From Piscinibacter gummiphilus (GTDB taxonomy: Bacteria; Pseudomonadota; Gammaproteobacteria; Burkholderiales; Burkholderiaceae_C): 64,000 nucleotides of DNA. The notes under the pieces are model-generated. The model searched no databases. It saw nothing but the letters and a program-made list of their open reading frames with translations, and was not told the DNA's origin. Below are positions 8,106 to 15,995 of this stretch, piece after piece. The stretch is taken from the NCBI RefSeq assembly GCF_032681285.1, contig NZ_CP136336.1, positions 1,289,001-1,353,000 on the forward strand, written 5' to 3'. The translations under genes and the position numbers were made by a program. Every line of letters begins with the position of its first letter. Positions within the stretch are counted from its first letter, which is position 1.

Positions 8106-9911
8106 ATGCAGACAACAGTCATCACGATGCTGCTGGCGTCGGTGGCCCTAGCCGCGTGCGGTAGCGGCGGATCCACGCCGCTGCCGCAGCAGCAGCCGCC
8201 GCAGCAGGAGCCTCCGCCGCCCCCGGTGCCCTTGGCTTCGCGCGCCGCATGCGAGGCTCTGAAGGACGGAAATGGCGACATGGTGTGGCCAAATGCCGCG
8301 ACGGTCGTGGAAGTCGCTGCCTGGCGTGACGCCGCGCCCGCCACCGCATCTGCGGCGGCGCTGCCCGAACACTGCGAGGTGTCCGGCACCATCGCGAAGC
8401 GCACCGGGATCGACGGCTATCCCTACGAAATCAAATTCCGCCTCCGGATGCCCGCAGAATGGAACGGTCGTTTCTTCATGGAAGGCGGCGGCGGAACCAA
8501 CGGCTCGCTGTCCGCGGCTACCGGCAGCATTGGTGGGGGACAGATCGCAAGCGCGCTGTCTCGCAATTTCGCCACCATCGCAACGGATGGAGGTCACGAC
8601 AACGCAGTGAACGACAATCCCGACGCGCTCGGCACCGTTGCCTTCGGATTGGATCCGCAGGCCCGTCTCGACATGGGCTACAACTCGTACGATCAGGTCA
8701 CGCAGGCAGGCAAGGCCGCGGTGGCCAGGTTCTACGGACGCGCTGCCGACAAGTCCTATTTCATCGGCTGTTCGGAGGGCGGCCGCGAGGGCATGATGCT
8801 CTCGCAGCGCTTCCCTTCCCACTACGACGGCATCGTTGCCGGTGCACCAGGCTACCAGTTGCCGAAGGCCGGGATCAGCGGTGCGTGGACCACACAGTCC
8901 CTTGCGCCCGCCGCTGTCGGCTTGGATGCACAAGGCGTGCCGCTTATCAATAAGTCTTTCTCTGACGCCGACCTGCACCTTCTTTCACAGGCAATCCTGG
9001 GCACATGTGACGCCCTCGACGGCCTTGCGGATGGCATCGTTGACAATTACCGGGCATGCCAGGCAGCCTTTGACCCCGCCACGGCAGCCAATCCTGCAAA
9101 CGGCCAGGCGCTCCAGTGCGTTGGCGCCAAGACTGCGGATTGCCTGAGCCCCGTCCAGGTCACTGCGATCAAGCGCGCGATGGCGGGGCCCGTGAATTCG
9201 GCGGGAACGCCGTTGTACAACAGATGGGCTTGGGACGCTGGCATGAGCGGACTGAGTGGCACGACCTATAACCAGGGGTGGCGCTCGTGGTGGCTCGGTA
9301 GCTTCAACAGCAGTGCCAACAACGCCCAGCGCGTGAGCGGCTTCTCGGCGCGCTCCTGGCTGGTCGATTTCGCCACACCGCCCGAACCGATGCCCTTGAC
9401 GCAGGTTGCCGCGCGGATGATGAAATTCGATTTCGACATCGATCCGTTGAAGATTTGGGCGACCAGCGGACAGTTCACCCAATCCAGCATGGACTGGCAC
9501 GGTGCAACTTCTACTGACCTTGCTGCCTTCCGCGATCGCGGCGGCAAGATGATCCTGTACCACGGCATGTCCGACGCCGCGTTCTCAGCCCTGGACACGG
9601 CCGACTATTACGAGAGACTTGGCGCAGCGATGCCAGGTGCTGCTGGATTCGCGCGCCTTTTTCTGGTGCCGGGTATGAATCATTGCAGCGGCGGTCCCGG
9701 GACCGACCGGTTCGACATGCTGACGCCCTTGGTCGCCTGGGTCGAGCGCGGCGAGGCGCCGGATCAGATCTCCGCCTGGTCGGGCACGCCAGGGTACTTC
9801 GGGGTGGCGGCACGCACGCGGCCACTTTGCCCGTATCCCCAAATCGCCCGCTACAAGGGTAGTGGAGACATCAACACCGAAGCGAACTTCGCCTGCGCGG
9901 CGCCGCCCTGA
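8106..9911 (+). CDS. MHETase: mono(2-hydroxyethyl) terephthalate hydrolase, tannase-family lipoprotein
   Basis: 601-aa tannase/feruloyl-esterase-family (PF07519 type) enzyme that hydrolyses MHET to terephthalate and ethylene glycol. From memory it matches Ideonella sakaiensis MHETase (603 aa) along its whole length, with numbering offset by 2 after a short gap in the proline/glutamine linker. The catalytic triad is Ser223 (GCSEGG), Asp490 and His526 (I. sakaiensis S225, D492, H528). Substrate-pocket counterparts Trp395, Arg409, Phe413 and Ser417 are present, as is the Ca-binding loop CDALDGLADG at 301-310. Residue 129 is Gly where I recall Ser131. The signal ends in a lipobox at Cys18 (VALAAC), so an outer-membrane lipoprotein is expected. 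GAAGGAGAC lies 5 nt before the ATG at 8106. The product feeds the tph operon next door. Confidence 0.96.
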   Translation: MQTTVITMLLASVALAACGSGGSTPLPQQQPPQQEPPPPPVPLASRAACEALKDGNGDMVWPNAATVVEVAAWRDAAPATASAAALPEHCEVSGTIAKRTGIDGYPYEIKFRLRMPAEWNGRFFMEGGGGTNGSLSAATGSIGGGQIASALSRNFATIATDGGHDNAVNDNPDALGTVAFGLDPQARLDMGYNSYDQVTQAGKAAVARFYGRAADKSYFIGCSEGGREGMMLSQRFPSHYDGIVAGAPGYQLPKAGISGAWTTQSLAPAAVGLDAQGVPLINKSFSDADLHLLSQAILGTCDALDGLADGIVDNYRACQAAFDPATAANPANGQALQCVGAKTADCLSPVQVTAIKRAMAGPVNSAGTPLYNRWAWDAGMSGLSGTTYNQGWRSWWLGSFNSSANNAQRVSGFSARSWLVDFATPPEPMPLTQVAARMMKFDFDIDPLKIWATSGQFTQSSMDWHGATSTDLAAFRDRGGKMILYHGMSDAAFSALDTADYYERLGAAMPGAAGFARLFLVPGMNHCSGGPGTDRFDMLTPLVAWVERGEAPDQISAWSGTPGYFGVAARTRPLCPYPQIARYKGSGDINTEANFACAAPP

Positions 9912-9916
9912 AAGGG

Positions 9917-9931
9917 GCCACGTAGCGTGGC
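9917..9931 (+). terminator. Short GCCACG-TAG-CGTGGC hairpin just after MHETase
   Basis: A perfect 6-bp stem with 3-nt loop starts 6 nt after the MHETase stop. No clear T-run follows, so this may be an imperfect terminator or an mRNA 3-prime stabilising hairpin. It separates MHETase from the regulator that follows about 80 bp later. Confidence 0.35.
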
Positions 9932-10012
9932 GCCTTGCACGATTGCTCCGGCAAGGTGAAGTTTTCATGCTGCGTACTTGACGATCGGGTCCTGGAAGCA
10001 GGTCAAGACGCG

Positions 10013-10774
10013 ATGACAGACAAAAACTTCGTGACTTCGCTCGACAAGGGTCTGCAGGTGCTGAGCTGCTTCGGCCGGCAGCACGCGCGACTGACAGTCT
10101 CGGAGGCGGCGCGCCTGACCGGCAGCACGCCGGCCTCGGCGCGGCGCTCGCTGCTCACGCTGCAGGCTCTTGGCTACCTCGACAGCGACGGCAAGCGCTT
10201 CTGGATGCTGCCCAAGGCGCTGCTGATCGCGCACGCCTACCTCGCCTCGCGCGCGACGCCCACGCTGGCGCAGCCGCTGCTGGATGCGCTGTCGGAGCGC
10301 ACCCGCGAGTCGGCCTCGCTGGGCAAGCTGCTGGACGACGACGCGATCATCATCGCTCGCTCCACGGCGCGGCGCAGCCTGAGCATCGGGCTGGGCATCG
10401 GCTCGCGCCTGCCGGCCTACTGCTCGGCCATCGGCCGCGTGCTGCTGGCCAGCCTGCCGCCGGGCGAGGCCGAGCGCCGCGTGCGCGCCATGCCGCGCCA
10501 GCCGCTGACGCCGCGCACGGTGTACGAGGTGCGCCCCGTGCTGGAGCTGATCGCGCGCTGCCGCGAGCAGGGCTTCGCCGGCAGCGACGGCGAGCTGGAA
10601 CTGGGCGTGCGCTCCATGGCCGTGCCGGTGCACGACCGCAGCGGCTCGCTGGTGGGTGCCATGAGCATCGCGGTGCGCGCCGAGCGCATGAGCTTCGCCG
10701 AGTTCCGCGAGGCCTTCCTGGCCGCCCTGCGCAAGGCCGGCACTACGTTGGGCGAGCGGCTTTATCCCGAGTGA
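10013..10774 (+). CDS. tphR: IclR-family regulator of terephthalate catabolism, probable TphR
   Basis: 253-aa IclR-family protein with an N-terminal winged helix-turn-helix (residues 9-60, including LTVSEAARLTGSTPASARRS) and a C-terminal effector domain (SLGKLLDDDAIIIAR, LGVRSMAVPVHDRSGSLVGA). The family and the tph neighbourhood point to a terephthalate-responsive activator. The start at 10013 matches the start of the broken copy at 7148. It is separated from the tphC promoter by the broken copy and MHETase, so it would have to act in trans on the 7.1-kb gap. The ribosome site is poor. Confidence 0.88.
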   Translation: MTDKNFVTSLDKGLQVLSCFGRQHARLTVSEAARLTGSTPASARRSLLTLQALGYLDSDGKRFWMLPKALLIAHAYLASRATPTLAQPLLDALSERTRESASLGKLLDDDAIIIARSTARRSLSIGLGIGSRLPAYCSAIGRVLLASLPPGEAERRVRAMPRQPLTPRTVYEVRPVLELIARCREQGFAGSDGELELGVRSMAVPVHDRSGSLVGAMSIAVRAERMSFAEFREAFLAALRKAGTTLGERLYPE

Positions 10775-11131
10775 AGGGGAACGGCCTGCTACACCCTGTG
10801 CACTACGCCCGCGCTCAACTCAGAGACACTGGCTGTACGCGAAGACTACCGGGGTTGGACTGCTTCAAGCTCCTTCAGAAACCACGAAAATCCAACCCCG
10901 TCCAGCCCTCAAACTGACATGGGATGATGTCGAGGACCACGTGCGGAGTCTGGTCAGTCTCCTTGGGTTCATCCTTCAGGCACGTCCTTGGGCAGCAACG
11001 ACTGCGTCATGGCAACCCACTCTTCTGCTAAGACAAACCCCGGCGTCGCCGACAGTGCGTCGCCTCGATTTCCAGCCAGGGCTGTACGCGAATCCCTCGG
11101 CGCCATCTTGCGTCCAGTCGCACTCTCGGCG
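10775..11131. other. 357-bp gap with an inverted repeat and a 13-bp direct repeat
   Basis: No convincing gene lies here. It contains a perfect 10-bp inverted repeat CGGGGTTGGA / TCCAACCCCG (10850-10859 and 10891-10900, 31-nt loop). It also has a 13-bp direct repeat GGCTGTACGCGAA at 10831-10843 and 11080-11092. The stretch joins the PET-monomer block to the next cargo block and may be a junction scar. Confidence 0.4.
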
Positions 11132-11992
11132 TCAAGGCTTGTCGGGCCTCTCGAGGAAGGCGAAAACGCCAAGCATGCTTCTGTCGATGACCGTGCGGTG
11201 ATCCGCGTCCTGAATCTCCTCGTAGCGAAAGATCATCTTTCGCTCTTCCATGGCATCAATCCACGTCCTAGTCATGTCGACGGGAACCGCTTGATCGACC
11301 ACGCCCTGCGTGATCATCACAGGCACGGTGATCTTGGAGAGAACTTCCTGCATCCGGGGGACCATTCGTCGGGTCGCCGGCGCGATGGCCGCAACGGCGT
11401 TCCACTGCTTGGGATATTTGGATGCGAGGTAGAGCGCGCCGGCGCCTCCCATGGAATGACCGACTAGGAACGTGCGCGCCGGGTCCGTCCGGAACTCCTG
11501 CTTCGCCAGGGCCAGCACGTTCATGACGTCCTGCTCACTCAACGCCCTCAGGTTCGGGGGATCGTGGGCCGCTGCAGGATCGGGGGTGCGGCCAAGGCCT
11601 GCGCGGGGGCTGTACTCGCCGGGGATGCCATACCAGCCCCGCGGGTTGTATCCCATGGGCGCAACCACGACATAGCCGCCCTTCTCGGCCAGGTCGAGCA
11701 GCGCGCCGCGCATGAGGGTGTTGTGGTTCCCGTTCAGTCCATGCAGCGCGATGATCAAAGGCGCCGGCTTGTCTTTCCTGACCTTGCTGGAAACGAACAC
11801 CGCGTAGGGCAAGTCCTCCCCGGTGGGACCGAAACGGTAGGTCCGCTGCCCGACCCGCGGATCGGGGGGCAAAGGCTGCGGCCGCGGCGATGCAGGCGGG
11901 GCGACGGGCTGAGCCGCCACGACCCCGGACAACGCCGACAAGCCAACGCCGATCGCCCATGCCCGAAGCATGTTTCTTCTGTCGAGTTCCAT
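11132..11992 (-). CDS. Exported alpha/beta-hydrolase esterase (PHB-depolymerase/LpqC-like)
   Basis: 286-aa serine esterase with nucleophile Ser180 in GHSMGGAG, Asp233 and His265 as the probable triad, and an oxyanion strand LIIALHGLNGN near 79-89. The N-terminus DRRNMLRAWAIGVGLSAL, with a hydrophobic stretch ending in VVAAQ, looks like a Tat-type signal, so the enzyme should act in the periplasm or outside. AAAGG lies about 6 nt before the ATG at 11992. It is the last gene of the minus operon that begins at 16961. Substrate is unknown; an aromatic or phthalate ester is plausible from context. It resembles polyhydroxybutyrate-depolymerase-type esterases rather than PETase/cutinase in its N-terminal half. 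Confidence 0.8.
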   Translation of the reverse strand: MELDRRNMLRAWAIGVGLSALSGVVAAQPVAPPASPRPQPLPPDPRVGQRTYRFGPTGEDLPYAVFVSSKVRKDKPAPLIIALHGLNGNHNTLMRGALLDLAEKGGYVVVAPMGYNPRGWYGIPGEYSPRAGLGRTPDPAAAHDPPNLRALSEQDVMNVLALAKQEFRTDPARTFLVGHSMGGAGALYLASKYPKQWNAVAAIAPATRRMVPRMQEVLSKITVPVMITQGVVDQAVPVDMTRTWIDAMEERKMIFRYEEIQDADHRTVIDRSMLGVFAFLERPDKP

Positions 11993-12033
11993 AGCCTTTC
12001 CTTTCCACGCCGAAATGCCGGCGGCTTCTCCGC

Positions 12034-12996
12034 CTATTCCCGCCCGGACCTTGCGTGCAGCGCGAACGCCATGAGGCGCAGGTCGCGCCAGTGAGACCTT
12101 TCCCGCAGTTGCGCCTGGGGCAGCAGCTTCCGGCGCTGTGCCTCGACCTCGGCGATCAATTCGGCATCCCAGCTGTCCGAATGGTCCCTCGACGCGGCGA
12201 TGCGCTGGTAGAGCGGCCCCAATCGCCGGGCATAGTCGGCGACGCCGCCCACCGCATTGAGGTCGATGGTCTCGAACGGTCCCATGAAGGACCAGCGCCA
12301 TCCCAACCCGTCGCGTACGGTCTTGTCGATGTCCTCCACCGAGGCGATCCCATCCTTGACCAGTGCCCAGGCCTCCCTGAGCAGCACGGCCTGGAGGCGA
12401 TTGAGGACGAAGCCATCGATCTCGCGTCTCACCGTGATCGGACTCTGGTCGCATGCCAGCATCAGCTCGCGGGCGAAATTCAGAGCATCCGCACCGGTAT
12501 CGGGCGAGGGAACCAGCTCGACCAGCGGGATCAACGACGGCGGATTGACCGGGTGCACCACGAGGACGCGGTCGCTGATGCGCAGCCCAGATGCAAACGC
12601 GGAGGCCGGGATTCCCGAGGTAGAACTACCGATGATCCGCCTGCCGTCGTCCAACGGCTCGAGTTGCTCAAGCAAAGCGCGCTTCAGATCCGCCTTCTCC
12701 AGAATTGACTCCTGGACGTAGACGGCATTGCGCACCGCCTCCTCCAGCGAGGCCACAACCCGGACTCTTCCGGCGACGACGGACGGGGGTTCGTCGACCA
12801 GCCCCTGGTCGGACAGCGCGTCCAACTGCAGCCGTATCCGGCCTGGCGCTGCCTCCAGGACGGCGGCATCGGCGTCATGGATGTTGACAGCGAATCCGGC
12901 CCGGGCGAAAACCACGGCCCACGCGCAACCGACCAGGCCCACACCGATGCAGGCAACGGTTCCGAAGTTCTTGGGATCTATCATGGGCATATTCAT
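12034..12996 (-). CDS. 3-hydroxyacyl-CoA dehydrogenase-like NAD-dependent dehydrogenase (lambda-crystallin type)
   Basis: 320-aa protein with a Rossmann NAD-binding motif GVGLVG at 18-23, the EEAVRNAVYVQESILEKADL stretch, SSTSGIP and HPVNPPSLIPLVELV. These are typical of the 3-hydroxybutyryl-CoA/gulonate/carnitine dehydrogenase group. It would oxidise a 3-hydroxy acid or acyl-CoA. ATG at 12996 was taken, but ATGs 6 and 12 nt downstream are possible and no strong ribosome site distinguishes them. It lies between the hemerythrin and esterase genes in one operon, so it probably handles an intermediate formed after the Rieske step. Confidence 0.8.
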   Translation of the reverse strand: MNMPMIDPKNFGTVACIGVGLVGCAWAVVFARAGFAVNIHDADAAVLEAAPGRIRLQLDALSDQGLVDEPPSVVAGRVRVVASLEEAVRNAVYVQESILEKADLKRALLEQLEPLDDGRRIIGSSTSGIPASAFASGLRISDRVLVVHPVNPPSLIPLVELVPSPDTGADALNFARELMLACDQSPITVRREIDGFVLNRLQAVLLREAWALVKDGIASVEDIDKTVRDGLGWRWSFMGPFETIDLNAVGGVADYARRLGPLYQRIAASRDHSDSWDAELIAEVEAQRRKLLPQAQLRERSHWRDLRLMAFALHARSGRE

Positions 12997-13033
12997 CACA
13001 AGGTTCAAAGAATTTCGCGCTCCCTGCCCCAGT

Positions 13034-13540
13034 TCATGCGTAGCCCTGAATTGGGGCGCCTGCACGCAGTCCGAGCTTCGAGATGAGGACCGGCGCCCCG
13101 CCCCAGCGCTGTCGGGCAAGCCAAGTGGCAAGCCCTTGGTCCATCACGCGCGTGTGGCCTGGAAACCAGTCGGCCAGCGCAATCGCGAAGGCACGAACCA
13201 CATCGGCGCGCCCCTGGCCAAACGCAATCTTGACTTCGCGCAGGCTTTCCAACACGGCAGCATGCTCTTCGACGTGGCAGCGTGCCGAGTCGTACCGCGA
13301 GACGCGCATCGTCTCTTCCTCCTCAGCAAAGTGCGAGCGCACATGGCGCTCGAAAGCGGCCAGGGCGGCATCCAGCGCCCCAGTGTCCGACGACAGCAGC
13401 GCATCGACGCACCGAACGAACTCGCGATGCATCAAGTCCATGCTCTCTTCTCCGAGCACGAACCTTTCATCCCAGGCGAGCGAACTCGGGATTGGTCGTT
13501 GAACAGCCAGCGCCGCAACCGAAAGGGCTTCCTTGCTCAC
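13034..13540 (-). CDS. Hemerythrin-domain (bacteriohemerythrin-like) oxygen/iron-binding protein
   Basis: 168-aa single-domain hemerythrin. Probable di-iron ligands are His38, His70 and Glu74 (HFAEEEETM), His89 and His93 (HVEEH), and His129 and Asp134 (HTRVMD), in the usual spacing. Such proteins bind O2 or act as oxygen/redox sensors or iron stores. Its start overlaps the stop of the upstream TTT-receptor gene as ATGA, so it is translated with a catabolic operon. An O2-delivery or sensing role for the Rieske oxygenase two genes upstream is a reasonable guess, not shown. Confidence 0.85.
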   Translation of the reverse strand: MSKEALSVAALAVQRPIPSSLAWDERFVLGEESMDLMHREFVRCVDALLSSDTGALDAALAAFERHVRSHFAEEEETMRVSRYDSARCHVEEHAAVLESLREVKIAFGQGRADVVRAFAIALADWFPGHTRVMDQGLATWLARQRWGGAPVLISKLGLRAGAPIQGYA

Positions 13541-14601
13541 GGGTTGGTCCCAAGGCCTGCCTCCCGGATCACGCCGCTGAGCTTCTTCACATCACCTTCA
13601 AGCCACTTGCGCGCTTCGACCGAGCCGACGAACCTGGGCTGCACCTCCAGATCGTTGAGACTCTTCATGATGGCCGGATCGTTCATCGCATCCCGGAAGG
13701 CGGCTTCGAGGCGCTGCAATACGGGTGCGGGAGTTCCTGCCGGCGCGGAGATCGTCACCAGCTGTTCGTTTCCGTCGAGCTCCGGGTAACCCTGCTCGCC
13801 CGTCGTTCCAGCGCTGGGCAAGAGCGGCAGCCGCGTGGGCCGCTGCACGGCGATCACCCGCAGCCCTGCACCATCCATCTGCTTGACCAGCGAGCTGTAG
13901 GGCAAGACGCAGGCGTCGACATCGCCGGCCTTGATCGCGGTCAGCGCCGGTGCCACTCCGTTGTAGGGAACATGCGTGATGTTCAGCTTCTGGCCGGGAT
14001 GGTTCTTCTGGAAGGCGAACCTGAACATCTCCAGTTGAAGGTGGTTGATGCCGTTGGCGCCCGTGGAGCAGATGCTCAGTCCTCCAGGCCTGCTGTTCGC
14101 CAATGCCACGAGTTCGGGCAATGTCTTGGCCGGGGTCTTGTCGCTGACGGCGAACAGGGAGGTGTAGATGCCCAGGCCCGCGATGGGCGCGTAGTCCTTC
14201 AGGCTGAACTCGTGGTTACGAACGAGCAGATGGACGAAGCCGAACGCCGAGCCGGAGGCGATGAACAGCGTGTAGCCGTCCGGCTTGGCCGTGGCTGCGG
14301 CGCGCGCTCCGACGGCGCTGCCGGCACCCGGGCGGTTGACGATCACCACCGGCTGCCCCAGGAGCTCATTGACCTTCTTGCCCAGCACGCGGGCGGTCGC
14401 ATCGAGGCTGCCACCGGCGGCGAAGGGAACGATGATGCTGATCGGTCCCTGAGGAAACGCCGGTTCGGCCGCCGCGGCGCGCTGCGCAGCCGCAGCCAGA
14501 AGCGCTGATGCCAGCAGCGCGGGTAGGACCTGGCTGCCGAACTTCGGCAGTTGGAGGGCGAAGCGGGCGCGGCGCGCCAGCCCGGCGATGGTCGGGATCA
14601 T
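13537..14601 (-). CDS. Bug/TTT-family periplasmic solute receptor
   Basis: 354-aa tripartite-tricarboxylate-transporter receptor. A signal peptide with hydrophobic core LLASALLAAAAQ ends near AAAAEP. Family motifs are ISIIVPFAAGGSLDATARV, the NRPGAGSAVGARAA region and ISAPAGTPAPV. It likely binds an aromatic acid substrate of this operon. The ATG at 14601 has AAGGAG about 8 nt upstream. It is coupled by ATGA overlap to the hemerythrin gene and follows the Rieske oxygenase gene by 44 bp. Membrane components are absent. Confidence 0.86.
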   Translation of the reverse strand: MIPTIAGLARRARFALQLPKFGSQVLPALLASALLAAAAQRAAAAEPAFPQGPISIIVPFAAGGSLDATARVLGKKVNELLGQPVVIVNRPGAGSAVGARAAATAKPDGYTLFIASGSAFGFVHLLVRNHEFSLKDYAPIAGLGIYTSLFAVSDKTPAKTLPELVALANSRPGGLSICSTGANGINHLQLEMFRFAFQKNHPGQKLNITHVPYNGVAPALTAIKAGDVDACVLPYSSLVKQMDGAGLRVIAVQRPTRLPLLPSAGTTGEQGYPELDGNEQLVTISAPAGTPAPVLQRLEAAFRDAMNDPAIMKSLNDLEVQPRFVGSVEARKWLEGDVKKLSGVIREAGLGTNP

Positions 14602-14645
14602 ACGGTGTCTCCTTGACGGACGTTGGTCTGGGATCGGACAGGCCC

Positions 14646-15929
14646 TTACGCCTGAACGGCAGGGGCTTCCATGGGGCGGGCCGTGCTCATGAGCGCCTCG
14701 GCCTTGTCGGGATCGAGATCCTCCGGCAGGACGGTCTGCGTGGCCCGAACGCGATAGAGATGCGGCATGAGCGAGGCCTCCGGCCGCGTGCCGCGGTCTT
14801 CGCATGCGAGGGCCGCATCGATCAGCGTCCTGCGCATGGCGACCACGGCGCGGTCGCTGCTGCCGAGGTTCTCACGCGTGCGATCCACGATCGCACCTGC
14901 CGTCTCGCACACCATCGCGTCCTGGGCGCGCACCCCTGCGATGCCCGTGAACGACACGGTCTTCTGCAACTGGCGATCGATCAGGTAGTTGTTGTCCAGG
15001 CGTTCCGTCGGGCGCGTGGTGCCTGGCACGACCTTGCGGTGCGCGACGTCGCCGTTGCACCATGCCGCCAGTTCCTTATCGCCCAGCCTGCGGTCCGGGC
15101 GAAACGTCACGCAGATCACCCAGCAGCGCTCGTCCGTCATGGGCACCCACATGCGCACCAGATGGGCGTCGTCCGGATGCGGGGGGATCATGGTGTAGAA
15201 CGGCATCAGGAACTGGTTCAGGCGCCAGTAACGCTGCCCCTCGGCGGTCCTGCGTCCGTTGCAGGCCATGAAGCCGGCCGGCGTCGGCAGGATCTTCCAG
15301 ACCGGTGCCTTGTCGTCGTGGAAGTATTGCCCGGTCAACGCTTGGGCATCACCTTCGGTCTTGTTGACGAGGCTGTGCAGGAAGCCCACGTGCGCGCTGT
15401 CCAGTTCGCCCTCCATCGCCTGGGCATAGTTGCAGTCCTGCTCCCAACGCGAGGCATAGATGTGATCGTCCGGCAGGCCCAGCCACTCGAAGTCGGGCAG
15501 CGGCGGCGCGTCGCCCTCGCCCATGTACACCCACAGCACGCCGCCGGCCAAGCGCGCTGGGTAGGCCGTCGCCCGGACTTTCGAGCACATCGGACTGCCT
15601 GCGGGCTCGGTGGGCATGTCGAGGCACTTGCCCTCCACCGAGAACTTCCAGCCGTGATAGACGCAGCGTACGCCCCCCGCCTCGTTGCGGCCGAAGAAGA
15701 GGCTGGCGCCTCGGTGCGGGCAATGCTCGTCCAGCACGCCGATGCGGCCCTCGGTGTCGCGGAACACCACCAGCGACTCGCCCAGAAGGGCGAGGCGAAC
15801 CGGCGGTTCGTCCGCGGCGGGGATCTCGCGCTCGAGCATGGCCGGCGTCCAGAAGGAGCGCATCAGCTTGCCCATCGGTGTCCCCTGGCCGGTGCGGGTC
15901 AGGACGTCATTGTTTTCTTTGCTCAGCAT
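14646..15929 (-). CDS. Rieske non-heme iron oxygenase, phthalate 4,5-dioxygenase type
   Basis: 427-aa oxygenase alpha subunit of the single-component (OphA2/VanA-like) kind. Rieske ligands are Cys70/His72 and Cys89/His92; the mononuclear iron motif is Asp177-x2-His180-x4-His185 (DSAHVGFLH). No beta subunit lies next to it, as expected for the homo-oligomeric phthalate-dioxygenase group. It also lacks an adjacent reductase and may share the one at 19010. Transcribed after a TTT receptor, it probably hydroxylates or demethylates an aromatic acid. The substrate cannot be named from sequence. Confidence 0.88.
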   Translation of the reverse strand: MLSKENNDVLTRTGQGTPMGKLMRSFWTPAMLEREIPAADEPPVRLALLGESLVVFRDTEGRIGVLDEHCPHRGASLFFGRNEAGGVRCVYHGWKFSVEGKCLDMPTEPAGSPMCSKVRATAYPARLAGGVLWVYMGEGDAPPLPDFEWLGLPDDHIYASRWEQDCNYAQAMEGELDSAHVGFLHSLVNKTEGDAQALTGQYFHDDKAPVWKILPTPAGFMACNGRRTAEGQRYWRLNQFLMPFYTMIPPHPDDAHLVRMWVPMTDERCWVICVTFRPDRRLGDKELAAWCNGDVAHRKVVPGTTRPTERLDNNYLIDRQLQKTVSFTGIAGVRAQDAMVCETAGAIVDRTRENLGSSDRAVVAMRRTLIDAALACEDRGTRPEASLMPHLYRVRATQTVLPEDLDPDKAEALMSTARPMEAPAVQA

Positions 15930-15995
15930 GGCGGTATGAAGTAGCTATTGGGTTTCGCGAAGATGGATCTGAAGAAGCCGGACGCACCACAGACA

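Noticed and set aside
11132..11992. PETase or cutinase identity for the GHSMGG esterase
   Set aside because: The nucleophile motif is PETase-like, but the N-terminal fold (ALHGLNGNHNTLMRG) and signal fit PHB-depolymerase/LpqC-type esterases, and no PETase pocket features were recognised.
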